Assembly: GCF_029109325.1 (NCBI RefSeq)
Contig: NZ_JAQKQJ010000015.1
Location: 462,820-526,819, forward strand
Reading direction: 5' to 3'
DNA length: 64,000 bases
DNA from: Nodosilinea sp. PGN35
Lineage (GTDB): Bacteria; Cyanobacteriota; Cyanobacteriia; Phormidesmidales; Phormidesmidaceae
Part shown: one piece after another, positions 34,677-43,195 of the stretch
How the letters are laid out: each line of letters opens with the position of its first letter
Numbering within the stretch: the first letter of the stretch is position 1
The notes under the pieces: model-generated
What the model saw: only the letters and a program-made list of their open reading frames with translations
What the model was told of the DNA's origin: nothing
Databases searched by the model: none
Position numbers and translations under genes: made by a program

Positions 34677-36233
34677 TTACAGCAACTCTATTTCCTGACG
34701 CAGGGAGAGCTTCCTTGGCTTTTGGGGAGCAAGGACTGACTGCTGCCGAATCCTCAAAACTTCCGATTGAAACCGAAGCAAATCTTCCTTGCGTAGATTT
34801 TCTTCAACTACCGTATTGCCTTGGGCTTTCAAAATTATCCCGCGATCGCCAGCCTGAACTACTAAATCTTCTCCTGCTGTCTCGATTCGATAAGTTTGTC
34901 CCTGAACCCAACGTCTAGCTTCACCTTTTGGAAAATTGCTTTCGCCGGATTCTAGCTGTGTGGCATTGGCTAAAATCCACCAGGCACTTTGGATAAACTC
35001 TTGGGTTAATGCATCAGGTTTAGCTGACTCCTGAGCTAGATCTTTTCCTGAAAATTGGAACTTAAAATGAGGTCGCTGTTCTGGTTGCAGTTTCCTGTGA
35101 GAAATTTGCCGAAAAGTCTGGTTATAGGTTTGCCTAGCATCTGCCTGCATACTCTGTTGCAGTTCCATAGGGCAACAGGCCGTGTATGTTTGCCGATCTA
35201 GCTTCCAGACGCGCTTCCAAGCATTCACCTCGCCGCCAGTAAAAACAACAGCAGGGGCACAACGCTCTGGATCGGAGATGCTTTGGATGATTCGTTCTGT
35301 GCGATCGTCGTCAAGACCTAAAGCAGCCCCTGCCGCTCGCGCCAGATCTTCCGCATTACCGCTAATCGATACCCGGTTCTGGGTCGCCCAGTTCTCCCAG
35401 CCATAGAACTCACGCAGGGCATAGGTCAGGGAGTGCGATCGCGATTCCAGCGGACTATCTCCATGCAGCACCGCTTGGGCTTTTGCTGTGGCCAGCTCCT
35501 CCAGCCGCAAGACACCCGGTTGGGCAGGCTGCGACTGAATTAGGGGTCGAGACTGACAGGATGGCCTCTGCTCTCTGCGACCACTCACCGGATACAGCCC
35601 GATCGCATCCAACCGCTCCACCCAAACCGGCGGCACCCGCTGCACATTGACATAGGCCTTGCCACTGGGGCCAACCGTCGGCGAAAGCACCGTGAAGCGC
35701 CCCTCGCCCAGCGCCTCTCCCATGTGGTGGCCACCCACCCCATTCAGCGAGAAATTGGTAAAGCTCTTTTCTTGGACTCGCACCGCTAGCCGCCAGCCGC
35801 CGCTATGGGTGCGCTCGGTCAACGTCTGCTGTAAGAGCGGGTATTGGCTCAGCCAATCGGCGATCCGCTGATCGCAGGCCTGCTGCGACTCAAACTGCTT
35901 CACATCCACATCAATCCAAACAATGTTGTGCCAGCCGCCCAGGGTGCCAATGCCGTTAGCAGGGTTGGCAAACCAGGTTTGAAGCTCAGCCTGAGTCGGC
36001 ATCCGATCCTGATACTGGGTATGCCGGATCAGATGGGGAATCCCACGGCTGTCCACATAGCTGGGGTTCTTGCCAGTGAAGGCAGGCATCAGAGCCCCGT
36101 CCTTGTCGCGCTTCAGGCTGCCATCGCGATCGCGGGCCGGGTAACGCGTCGGGTCTTGGGCTGGGGCCACGGGTAGCGGCGGCAACCCAAGACCCTGGAG
36201 CCAATCAAATGAGGCGCGAAGGTCTGGGTTCAT
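34677..36233 (-). CDS. Prim-Pol-type primase-polymerase, plasmid replication protein
   Basis: 518 residues. The N-terminal half resembles bifunctional primase-polymerases of the archaeo-eukaryotic primase superfamily: a GKNPS/TQAELQTWFA region, catalytic WIDVDVKQF (near 105-113), GGWRLAV (near 145) and a GEGRFTVLSPTVGPSGKAY block. The last 80 residues are the module shared with three other plasmid proteins (VQGQTYRIE...LVVQAGDRGIIL...DLLRF). It is the last gene of the minus-strand transfer operon and converges with brxL, 27 bases apart. It may prime plasmid replication; no separate initiator gene was recognised. Confidence 0.75.
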   Translation of the reverse strand: MNPDLRASFDWLQGLGLPPLPVAPAQDPTRYPARDRDGSLKRDKDGALMPAFTGKNPSYVDSRGIPHLIRHTQYQDRMPTQAELQTWFANPANGIGTLGGWHNIVWIDVDVKQFESQQACDQRIADWLSQYPLLQQTLTERTHSGGWRLAVRVQEKSFTNFSLNGVGGHHMGEALGEGRFTVLSPTVGPSGKAYVNVQRVPPVWVERLDAIGLYPVSGRREQRPSCQSRPLIQSQPAQPGVLRLEELATAKAQAVLHGDSPLESRSHSLTYALREFYGWENWATQNRVSISGNAEDLARAAGAALGLDDDRTERIIQSISDPERCAPAVVFTGGEVNAWKRVWKLDRQTYTACCPMELQQSMQADARQTYNQTFRQISHRKLQPEQRPHFKFQFSGKDLAQESAKPDALTQEFIQSAWWILANATQLESGESNFPKGEARRWVQGQTYRIETAGEDLVVQAGDRGIILKAQGNTVVEENLRKEDLLRFQSEVLRIRQQSVLAPQKPRKLSLRQEIELL

Positions 36234-36507
36234 CGACTTGACCCCCTGGGGTTTGAAAGATCCATTCCATGGGGTGAACAGCGCCGGTGACCAGCTCCAG
36301 CCGGTTGACCGTGAGCTTCTGGTTCACCTGGGCATAGACCAATACCCCATCCCAAAACATCTCCAGGCGCTCGGGTTCGCGCTCTGCCGTCCACTCCACA
36401 TCGAGCTGCATTTCGCCACCCTCTACATGCACGGCCTTTTGCCCATCGCACAAAATCACGATGGACTGGGGACGGTAGTCGGCGGGCAAGGGGGCTAGGG
36501 TCATCAT
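36205..36507 (-). CDS. Small plasmid protein of unknown function
   Basis: 100 residues, predicted mostly beta (SIVILCDGQKAVHVEGGEMQLDVEW, RLEMFWDGVLVYAQVNQKLTVNRLELV). It overlaps the primase-polymerase gene by 29 bases and the large helicase ORF by 4, so all three are coupled. No family is recognised. Confidence 0.6.
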   Translation of the reverse strand: MMTLAPLPADYRPQSIVILCDGQKAVHVEGGEMQLDVEWTAEREPERLEMFWDGVLVYAQVNQKLTVNRLELVTGAVHPMEWIFQTPGGQVDEPRPSRLI

Positions 36508-39500
36508 CGTTCAAGTCCTGCTGAGGTCGGGGTGGGAACACGGTCTGATTCTAGGCGCTGCACAAATCGCTGAAACCGCTGGCAGTCTTCAGCCGTCACC
36601 ACCGTGCGCTGAATTCTTCCTTGGGCCATTTCCAGAATGGTCTGGGGTTGAGGCGTCACCCGGCGGACAGTCAGCCGGTCGGCGGTCTGCTTCAATTCAT
36701 AAACCTTGCCGCGAAACTGGGTACTGGGGCCTCGGGTCTGCCCGATTACCGACAAGATTTTTTGAGAAGCCTGGGCCACATATTCTCCCCGCTGCTGCAA
36801 TGCCTGATATTGGGCTAAATCTTGAGCCATCGCCTGCTGGAGGTTTGGCGCGAGGCCAAAACCGTTGCCATTGGCTTGTTTGGCTGAAAGGCCTAACTGC
36901 TTAATCTGTTCTAGGTGCAGTGGGTCGTGGCCTAAATCGCGGGCAGCGCGGTACCAGTCGCGTAGGGTTTCTAAGGCTGAGCGTGGCACCGGTTCGGGCA
37001 CAGTCTCCAGCACTCCATCATCGGCTTGTTGTCCCTGATGGGCTATTGCTGAAACTATAGGGGTTGGTAAGGGTTGTGTCGGCGGACCTGCCTTGATCTC
37101 TGATGATGGGGCAGTTGGTTGAGGTTCTTCCGCTAGCCCAGTCCAGGCTGGATCAGCAGTCTGACGCTCCTTGTGTCCATTTTGGTGTGCCCTGTTGAAC
37201 TGATCGAGGTCAAACAGATTTTGTACCTGAAATTCAGGCTCCTTAGACGCTGGTGCTGGGGTCTGGGGCTGGGGAATGGGTTCAACAGGATTCTGGGCCG
37301 GTGCTTCTATGGTTGTTGGTTCAGGGAGTTGATGGGGGTGAATGGCGATCGCCCCCTCCCCATCTGCAATCACCACCTCCCCGTGCTGGGTCAACCGATC
37401 CAAATACTTATACAAACTCTGCACTGGGAACCCCGCCACCGGCACCCGCCCCAGTTCCTTCACCCCAGACTCCATGCTGGTGCCAATCATTTCCAGATGC
37501 TCGATCAAGGGCCGAGCGCCCTCAAAAAACGCCTCATAGAACCGCTGATCCGGCGACTGCACTAGCACGATCGCGTCGGGGTACTGTTCTTTCACTTCCA
37601 AGTATTGCCGCATATCACTGGGCATGAGCGATCGCTCATCCTCCGGTTCCTGTGGGGACACTTCGGGCTCCGCCTGGGGCTGTAGCTGAGCCTGGGCTGC
37701 TTCTGCAAACCCCTGCTGGACAATGTTTTTGGAGAAGATTTGGGCAAAAGCGCGATCTGGCAACCGCGATTCCCCACCCCGCAAACTCTGTACCGCCGTC
37801 TCCTTAAACTCGATGTGTCCCTCCCCCTGAACCCGAAACACCATCTCTGAGTCGATGAACATATCCCCGTTCTGGGTCAGGTAATGGGTCAGGTACAGCT
37901 CATCGCCCTGCCGCTCCACCACCAGCGGAATAAACGGCTCATTCTCAATCCGCAGATGAAAGTCTTGGGAGGTAATGACCTCCTGCTCAATCCCCGCATT
38001 CCTCAAAAACCGTAGAATCCGCTTCTCCAGTTGACCCATCGGGGGCAGATTGGGGACAGATGGAGACACTGAATTCTCTGCTGGCCGAATCGGAGTTATA
38101 GGCTCTATGGGATTTGGTTCTGGCTGACTAGCGATCGCAGGCACAACCGGCTGGGAAACAACCGGGGGCTTTAACTCCTGTATCTCCACCTTCTCCAACG
38201 TCGGCAGCGACACCCCCATCAACTGTCGTGCCACCTCCTTAAACTCAAACGCCGCCAGGGTGTAGTTCCGCTGGTGCATCACTACCCCTAGCACCCGCTC
38301 TAACCGCTCTGGTGGGATAACGACTTCCATGCGATCGGCTACCGAATAAAAATCCGACCCTGCCGCCGCGATCAGCTCCTCATCCAGGTAATAGCGCCCG
38401 CCCGACTCCTTTGATTTGGGCGCTTGCAGGATGAACCCCTCCCCCGCCTGCTGCGGTTTCAGTAGCAACAACTCATCCAGGGTCTTCACCGCCCCCTGTC
38501 GGTTCGTCAACTCTGTGAGGAACCGAAACACCTGCTGCGGCTCCTTAAAGGCCACCGGCTCCTTGGTCAGCTCCGATTCAATATCAAAGCCCTTGGGCAT
38601 GATCAGCCCTTGGCAGACCTCGCCCCGGTAGTCGGTGTAGTTCACCAACTTGCCGTTGGAGTACTTCTCAAACGCCTTGATCAGGTTCCCCGTGAAGATC
38701 TGCCGGTTGATTCGTCCCGCCTCCTGCTGCATGTCGAACAGGGAATAGACGCTGTTGCCGAACCAGTCTTCGGCTTGAACCGTGGCATCGAGCGAGCCGC
38801 TCCGCCCCGTGTTGAACTTGGAGAATGGCACCGTAATCTGTCGCGCCGAATCTGCCACTAAGATCCTCAACTTCCAGCGATTCGGTGCCGCCGGGCTCCC
38901 GGATCGTTTTTTGGCATCGGCCCCAGCCACCACGCCGTAGAGAATGGTCTTGCTAGCAGGGGTCACCAGCCGCAGCGGTGTTCCCGGTATAAAGGTTTCC
39001 AACACGCTAGAGACATGCGTGAGCTGCTGCTCAATGCGGTCATTCAGCTTCTCAATCGCTTTGCTGTCTTGCTTTTGGGTGATCGCCGCCTGCCGATACT
39101 GGTTCGTCTGCGTTTCTAACTCGGTAATTGTCGCCGCCACCTGCTGTCTCGCCCTTGCAGCCAGAGCATCCGGGTCGTGGGCCTCCACCGACCTCACCTC
39201 CGCCAACCCCACCGACTCACGCACCGCATTGATCGCTTGAAGCTGGGTCAGCGGCTTACTCTCACTCTTGGCCTCCACCAGCTCCAGATACACTGGCCCC
39301 GTGAACTCGCTGGCCGTCTCGCTGTCATCGGCCATCACCTCCATCCGCGCCAAGGGTCGAGCATCGAGATCCAGCTGATCTGCCTCCAGAATGTTCTCCC
39401 CCATCGCCCGCGCCTGATCCACCAGGTCGCAGTACTCCGACTCAATCAGGCCGTAGACCGCCTCTTGTTCAGCAATGGGCAGCAGCGGAATCCGACCCGT

Positions 39501-42500
39501 CACCCTCTTGATCAGGGCAATATCTGAGGTATCGTTTTCGGCCTTGGCAGCAGGGAAATCTAGCTTGGCGTTGAGTTCGGGGTCATCTGCCAACAGCTCC
39601 GTCACCACCTGCTCGCCGTAGGGATTCATAAAATCCACCACCGTGTTGAGCGAGATATCCGTCTCCCGCGCCGCCGTCGTGTTGGCATTCAAACTCGCCA
39701 TCTTGCGACAGAGAATCGCCCCAGGTCGTTTTTCGGCTGGCAAATCACCCATCAGCAGCGTGTAAGCAGGTAGCGCCACCTGTCCGGTGCGATGCACCCG
39801 GCCCAGCATCTGCATGAACACGTTAATGTCCCGCTCCGCCTGGGCCACAATCATGTGGCGAGGCCGCTGGTCAGCAAACTTCTCCGAGGCGTGGAGCGAA
39901 ATCCCGGTCGAACCCGAGCAGTTCAGCAAAATGACATCGGCATCTCCAGCATTGAACCGAGCCACCGCATCGATCCTGCCCTTGGCGGTGGTTTCCTCCC
40001 CTAGCCGCACCTTGTAGGCCATAGTGCCATCGGCCCCATACTCAATGCCCACCGTCCGCCCCGTGACTTCGGTAACCTGGTAGCCAGAGTGCTCTAGATG
40101 CTGCTCGATGTAGTCAATCGGGCTAATGGGAATGCCACTGAAGTCGGACTCGCGAATGCAGTCCAAGGCTTCTTCGTAGGCCAGAACGGCATCGGCTCCG
40201 AGTTGGTCATCGCTGAGGCGCAGCCGGGTGGAGTGGCCCCGGTAGTCTGTCACCACCACATCTCTAGATCGCTCCAGATACCGTTCCAGCAGATCCCCAA
40301 AGGAAAGGCTCATAGCATCCCCAGGGTTCAAATTTTGGGACTCCGCATAGGCCTCGATGAAGCTGCCCATGGTGTTGGCCACTGTAATCACGGGCTTTTC
40401 ACCTCGGTTCAGGGCTGCTATGGCTTCCTCCACCGTCGCATCCGCCTTTTGGGCCAGCAATCCCTGTTCAATGCAGTTGTGCATCAACGAGGTGAAGTTG
40501 GTACTCCGGGCTCCCACCTCGCCAATCGCTCCATCCTGTTTCAGGGCCTTCGCTTCCGCCTTGACTTCATTACTGATCGCCTTTACCGCCTTCTGCTTGG
40601 CCCGGTCAAAATCTTTAATCGCCCGCATCGCTGCCGAGAAGTCGTCCGCTACCTCCCGATCCACCGGCACCGTCTTGGCTTGAAACGAGATGCCCTCATA
40701 GGATCGCTCTCGCCTGAGCATTTGCCCCGAAGCGACAAACTTGCTGGCGACAATCTGCTGGAGCGGCACACCTCCACGGGTGAGGATATTTTCCAGCGCC
40801 GTCATACTGCTGACGCCCAACCGCAAATCAGTACGCCGGGCATAGAGATCCATCACATCGGCCCGTTTGGCGTAGGTGGCCGAGGAATAGAAGACCCCTG
40901 AGGATAGATCAATTAACTCCCGCACAAAGTCTGCCCGGTCTGGTGGCCCGGCTTCTTTCCACCCGCCCTTGCTGCCCCCCGCCTGGTGGGCCTCATCCAG
41001 GATCAAAATGGCGTTGGGAGCCATCCTGCGCAGAAAATTTCGCCGCAGCGGTTCCTTCTTTCCCACGGTCTGAAGTTGACTGTAGGTAGTAAACACAGCG
41101 CTGTAACGGCCCAGGTTCCCCCGTTGAATCATCGACTGCATTTCCGCTTGCTGTTTTGCCGCCCCGGCAGTTTTCAGCGCCGCACCATTGGCCAGCGGAA
41201 TCTCCGTGCCGCTATCGGTAATGAAGGGCGAAAACTGACGCATCCCAATATCCCCCCCGTCCCGCATCATGTCGGCATAGAGGGGCTTGTCCTTGGTGAT
41301 GAACAGCGCGATCTTTCCCTGCTGCTGGGCGTAGCGCATAATGCTGGCGCAGATGCGGCCCTTGCCAATGCCGGTCTGGTCGCCGGTAATAAAGCCCGCC
41401 CCCCGCTCGATATTACTGATCGCTAGCGCTGAGGCATCGACCTGCTCCGCACTAAAGTACTGGTGCAGTTCATCCACGGAACCATAACCCAGTCGGGTGG
41501 CTAGGTACTCGTCAATATCGCCCTGCTGCTGCTCAAATCGCTCCAGCGCCTGCTGCGCTGCACTAGCCATATTGAAGGGAATCAGGGTCTGGGTCGAAAA
41601 GCCCTTGCTCTTGGGTACATAGGCCACCTGACGAGGCTGGACATCATAGGTGTCTGCCGACGGAGCCACAGCCTCGCCGGTTGAAAGAGGAGTATTCATG
41701 GTGATTTCCGAGTGAGGTTCTACAGGCTCAGTTCGGCCAGCCACGTCTCTAGGGTGGTCTCGTCGTGGAGGCTCAGCCAGTCCAGGTAATCCGGATAGCT
41801 GGGGGTTACGGGCGTTACCGGAAAGATCCCCCCGTAATAGCCCAGTCGTTCCTGAAACCGCCAGTTGCTCCGAATCAAGGTCTCCGCCCACTGCTGCCGC
41901 CAATACTCTAGGGCGAAGTCCATGTCGTCGTCGGGCTCCAGGATCGGAATCTCTTGAGCCCAGTCCAATTCGCTGAGGGTGGTGGCCAGCCCTTGTTGCG
42001 TCTCGACCTGGGATGTTTCTGAGACGGAGGCCTGAATCATTCTGTCCAACCGAGTTTGCATCAGCTGCAGGTAAGTCGATTTGCTCAGCTGCTCTATCGC
42101 TGGTGGCACCTTGACGATGAATAGCGTTCCCAGGCCCTCCAGCGTCCAGAGGTTGGGAAAGCTGGGATACTGGCTGCTCATGAACGGGTACGTCCAGGGT
42201 GAAACGGGCGTGGTGGGCAGGTTCATGGGGAATCAACTCCTTCAGTTCAGCAAACGACTTGTAGATAACCGGGACATCAGCGGCAGGTAACGGGCGTTCC
42301 GACCGGCCTCGGCCTTCAATCACAATCAGATCAATCGGAAAACCCGCGCCCTGCTTGCGGTACAGGTCGCCCCAAATGGAAATGTGCTGGGTAACGGCGT
42401 ACTGCTGATACAGGGCATAAAAGAAGCCTCGACTTTCCAGGGTGTTGTAGCGCTCAGACCGCTGCTCTTCATCCACCCCTAGCTTGCCACCCAGGATCAG

Positions 42501-43193
42501 AACGGCGCGACCATTGTCCTTCATTGCCCCTAGAGCTTGGAACGAGATCGCCTGATCAATTTGGGTCGTCCCCCGCAGGTTACCTGGCAACTTGAACCGC
42601 TTACGCTGCCCCTGTGCGTCCCGCACCGCGCCAAAGGGAGGGTTAGCAATCACCACGTCATGCAGATGTTCCGGCTGATACTCCGCTGCGTCATGCTCCG
42701 TGACGGTGTAGCCTTGAACCCGCAAGTCAGCGGCGCGGTCTGGATTGAGTTCATTGACGGTCACCTGGGTAGGGTCAGTTCCCATCAGCAATGCGCCGTG
42801 CCCAGCCGAGGGTTCGTAGACGGTGGTGTCTGGGGTAATGCCCGCCAGGGTAGAGGCCAAAAACGCGAGGGGAATCGGCGTGCTGTAGGCCTGCTGCAAC
42901 ACGCTGGTGGAGGAGCGGACATTCAGGGCTGGCTGGCGATCGCACAACTCGACCAGCCGATCATAGGTGTCGTGAGTTGTGGCCGAGGTCTGGAGAATCT
43001 CCTGGGCCGCTCGCACCACCGCCCCCTCCACCGCTTCATCCACCTGCTTCGCCAGGGCTGTACCAGGATTGACTGGCGTGCCCAACACCAGCGCCGCCTG
43101 TTGCCGGGCGGCGGTAATGGTCGTAAACCCTTCACCCCCCAGGAAATGGGAGGTGAAGTGGTTCACCAACTGCTGCTGGGCACTCTCCACCAT
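36504..43193 (-). CDS. N6-methylase/strawberry-notch (SBNO) helicase polypeptide
   Basis: A 2,229-codon open frame. Residues 100-330 are an adenine methylase-like domain (EPSAGHG at 127-133, NPPFG at 184-188). From residue 499 (ATG at 41699, preceded by GGAAA) runs a strawberry-notch helicase: GDQTGIGKGR near 595, ILDEAHQAGG, and a C-terminal GSTGISLH...AERDINVFMQMLGRVHRTGQ block. The end (about 2130-2215) is the shared plasmid module (FRGKVYELKQ...TAEDCQRF). Residues about 335-495 are unnatural in composition and coincide with a better gene in another frame (41720-42226). So this may be two genes, 43193 to about 42150 and 41699 to 36504, rather than one giant protein. Methylase-SBNO neighbours or fusions are known in plasmids and phages. 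Confidence 0.75.
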   Translation of the reverse strand: MVESAQQQLVNHFTSHFLGGEGFTTITAARQQAALVLGTPVNPGTALAKQVDEAVEGAVVRAAQEILQTSATTHDTYDRLVELCDRQPALNVRSSTSVLQQAYSTPIPLAFLASTLAGITPDTTVYEPSAGHGALLMGTDPTQVTVNELNPDRAADLRVQGYTVTEHDAAEYQPEHLHDVVIANPPFGAVRDAQGQRKRFKLPGNLRGTTQIDQAISFQALGAMKDNGRAVLILGGKLGVDEEQRSERYNTLESRGFFYALYQQYAVTQHISIWGDLYRKQGAGFPIDLIVIEGRGRSERPLPAADVPVIYKSFAELKELIPHEPAHHARFTLDVPVHEQPVSQLSQPLDAGGPGNAIHRQGATSDRAAEQIDLPAADANSVGQNDSGLRLRNIPGRDATRAGHHPQRIGLGSRDSDPGARRRHGLRPRVLAAAVGGDLDSEQLAVSGTTGLLRGDLSGNARNPQLSGLPGLAEPPRRDHPRDVAGRTEPVEPHSEITMNTPLSTGEAVAPSADTYDVQPRQVAYVPKSKGFSTQTLIPFNMASAAQQALERFEQQQGDIDEYLATRLGYGSVDELHQYFSAEQVDASALAISNIERGAGFITGDQTGIGKGRICASIMRYAQQQGKIALFITKDKPLYADMMRDGGDIGMRQFSPFITDSGTEIPLANGAALKTAGAAKQQAEMQSMIQRGNLGRYSAVFTTYSQLQTVGKKEPLRRNFLRRMAPNAILILDEAHQAGGSKGGWKEAGPPDRADFVRELIDLSSGVFYSSATYAKRADVMDLYARRTDLRLGVSSMTALENILTRGGVPLQQIVASKFVASGQMLRRERSYEGISFQAKTVPVDREVADDFSAAMRAIKDFDRAKQKAVKAISNEVKAEAKALKQDGAIGEVGARSTNFTSLMHNCIEQGLLAQKADATVEEAIAALNRGEKPVITVANTMGSFIEAYAESQNLNPGDAMSLSFGDLLERYLERSRDVVVTDYRGHSTRLRLSDDQLGADAVLAYEEALDCIRESDFSGIPISPIDYIEQHLEHSGYQVTEVTGRTVGIEYGADGTMAYKVRLGEETTAKGRIDAVARFNAGDADVILLNCSGSTGISLHASEKFADQRPRHMIVAQAERDINVFMQMLGRVHRTGQVALPAYTLLMGDLPAEKRPGAILCRKMASLNANTTAARETDISLNTVVDFMNPYGEQVVTELLADDPELNAKLDFPAAKAENDTSDIALIKRVTGRIPLLPIAEQEAVYGLIESEYCDLVDQARAMGENILEADQLDLDARPLARMEVMADDSETASEFTGPVYLELVEAKSESKPLTQLQAINAVRESVGLAEVRSVEAHDPDALAARARQQVAATITELETQTNQYRQAAITQKQDSKAIEKLNDRIEQQLTHVSSVLETFIPGTPLRLVTPASKTILYGVVAGADAKKRSGSPAAPNRWKLRILVADSARQITVPFSKFNTGRSGSLDATVQAEDWFGNSVYSLFDMQQEAGRINRQIFTGNLIKAFEKYSNGKLVNYTDYRGEVCQGLIMPKGFDIESELTKEPVAFKEPQQVFRFLTELTNRQGAVKTLDELLLLKPQQAGEGFILQAPKSKESGGRYYLDEELIAAAGSDFYSVADRMEVVIPPERLERVLGVVMHQRNYTLAAFEFKEVARQLMGVSLPTLEKVEIQELKPPVVSQPVVPAIASQPEPNPIEPITPIRPAENSVSPSVPNLPPMGQLEKRILRFLRNAGIEQEVITSQDFHLRIENEPFIPLVVERQGDELYLTHYLTQNGDMFIDSEMVFRVQGEGHIEFKETAVQSLRGGESRLPDRAFAQIFSKNIVQQGFAEAAQAQLQPQAEPEVSPQEPEDERSLMPSDMRQYLEVKEQYPDAIVLVQSPDQRFYEAFFEGARPLIEHLEMIGTSMESGVKELGRVPVAGFPVQSLYKYLDRLTQHGEVVIADGEGAIAIHPHQLPEPTTIEAPAQNPVEPIPQPQTPAPASKEPEFQVQNLFDLDQFNRAHQNGHKERQTADPAWTGLAEEPQPTAPSSEIKAGPPTQPLPTPIVSAIAHQGQQADDGVLETVPEPVPRSALETLRDWYRAARDLGHDPLHLEQIKQLGLSAKQANGNGFGLAPNLQQAMAQDLAQYQALQQRGEYVAQASQKILSVIGQTRGPSTQFRGKVYELKQTADRLTVRRVTPQPQTILEMAQGRIQRTVVTAEDCQRFQRFVQRLESDRVPTPTSAGLER
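41720..42226 (-). CDS. 168-residue protein nested out of frame in the large helicase ORF
   Basis: A reading frame shifted by one relative to the surrounding 2,229-codon ORF, with a good ribosome-binding site (AAGGAG about 10 bases from the ATG). Its composition is natural: aromatic-rich N-terminus, LEGLGTLFIVKVPPAIEQLS, PILEPDDDMDFALEYWRQQWAETLIRSNWRF, DYLDWLSLHDETTLETWLAEL. It ends 20 bases before the SBNO start at 41699. This looks like a true gene lying between methylase and helicase. No function is recognised. Confidence 0.6.
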   Translation of the reverse strand: MNLPTTPVSPWTYPFMSSQYPSFPNLWTLEGLGTLFIVKVPPAIEQLSKSTYLQLMQTRLDRMIQASVSETSQVETQQGLATTLSELDWAQEIPILEPDDDMDFALEYWRQQWAETLIRSNWRFQERLGYYGGIFPVTPVTPSYPDYLDWLSLHDETTLETWLAELSL

Positions 43194-43195
43194 TC

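Noticed and set aside
35844..36176. Plus-strand 110-codon ORF opposite the primase-polymerase
   Set aside because: Antisense frame of a gene with recognisable catalytic motifs.
40098..40901. 267-codon plus-strand ORF opposite the helicase
   Set aside because: Antisense to the conserved SBNO helicase core; composition rich in His/Gly/Val as expected for a shadow.
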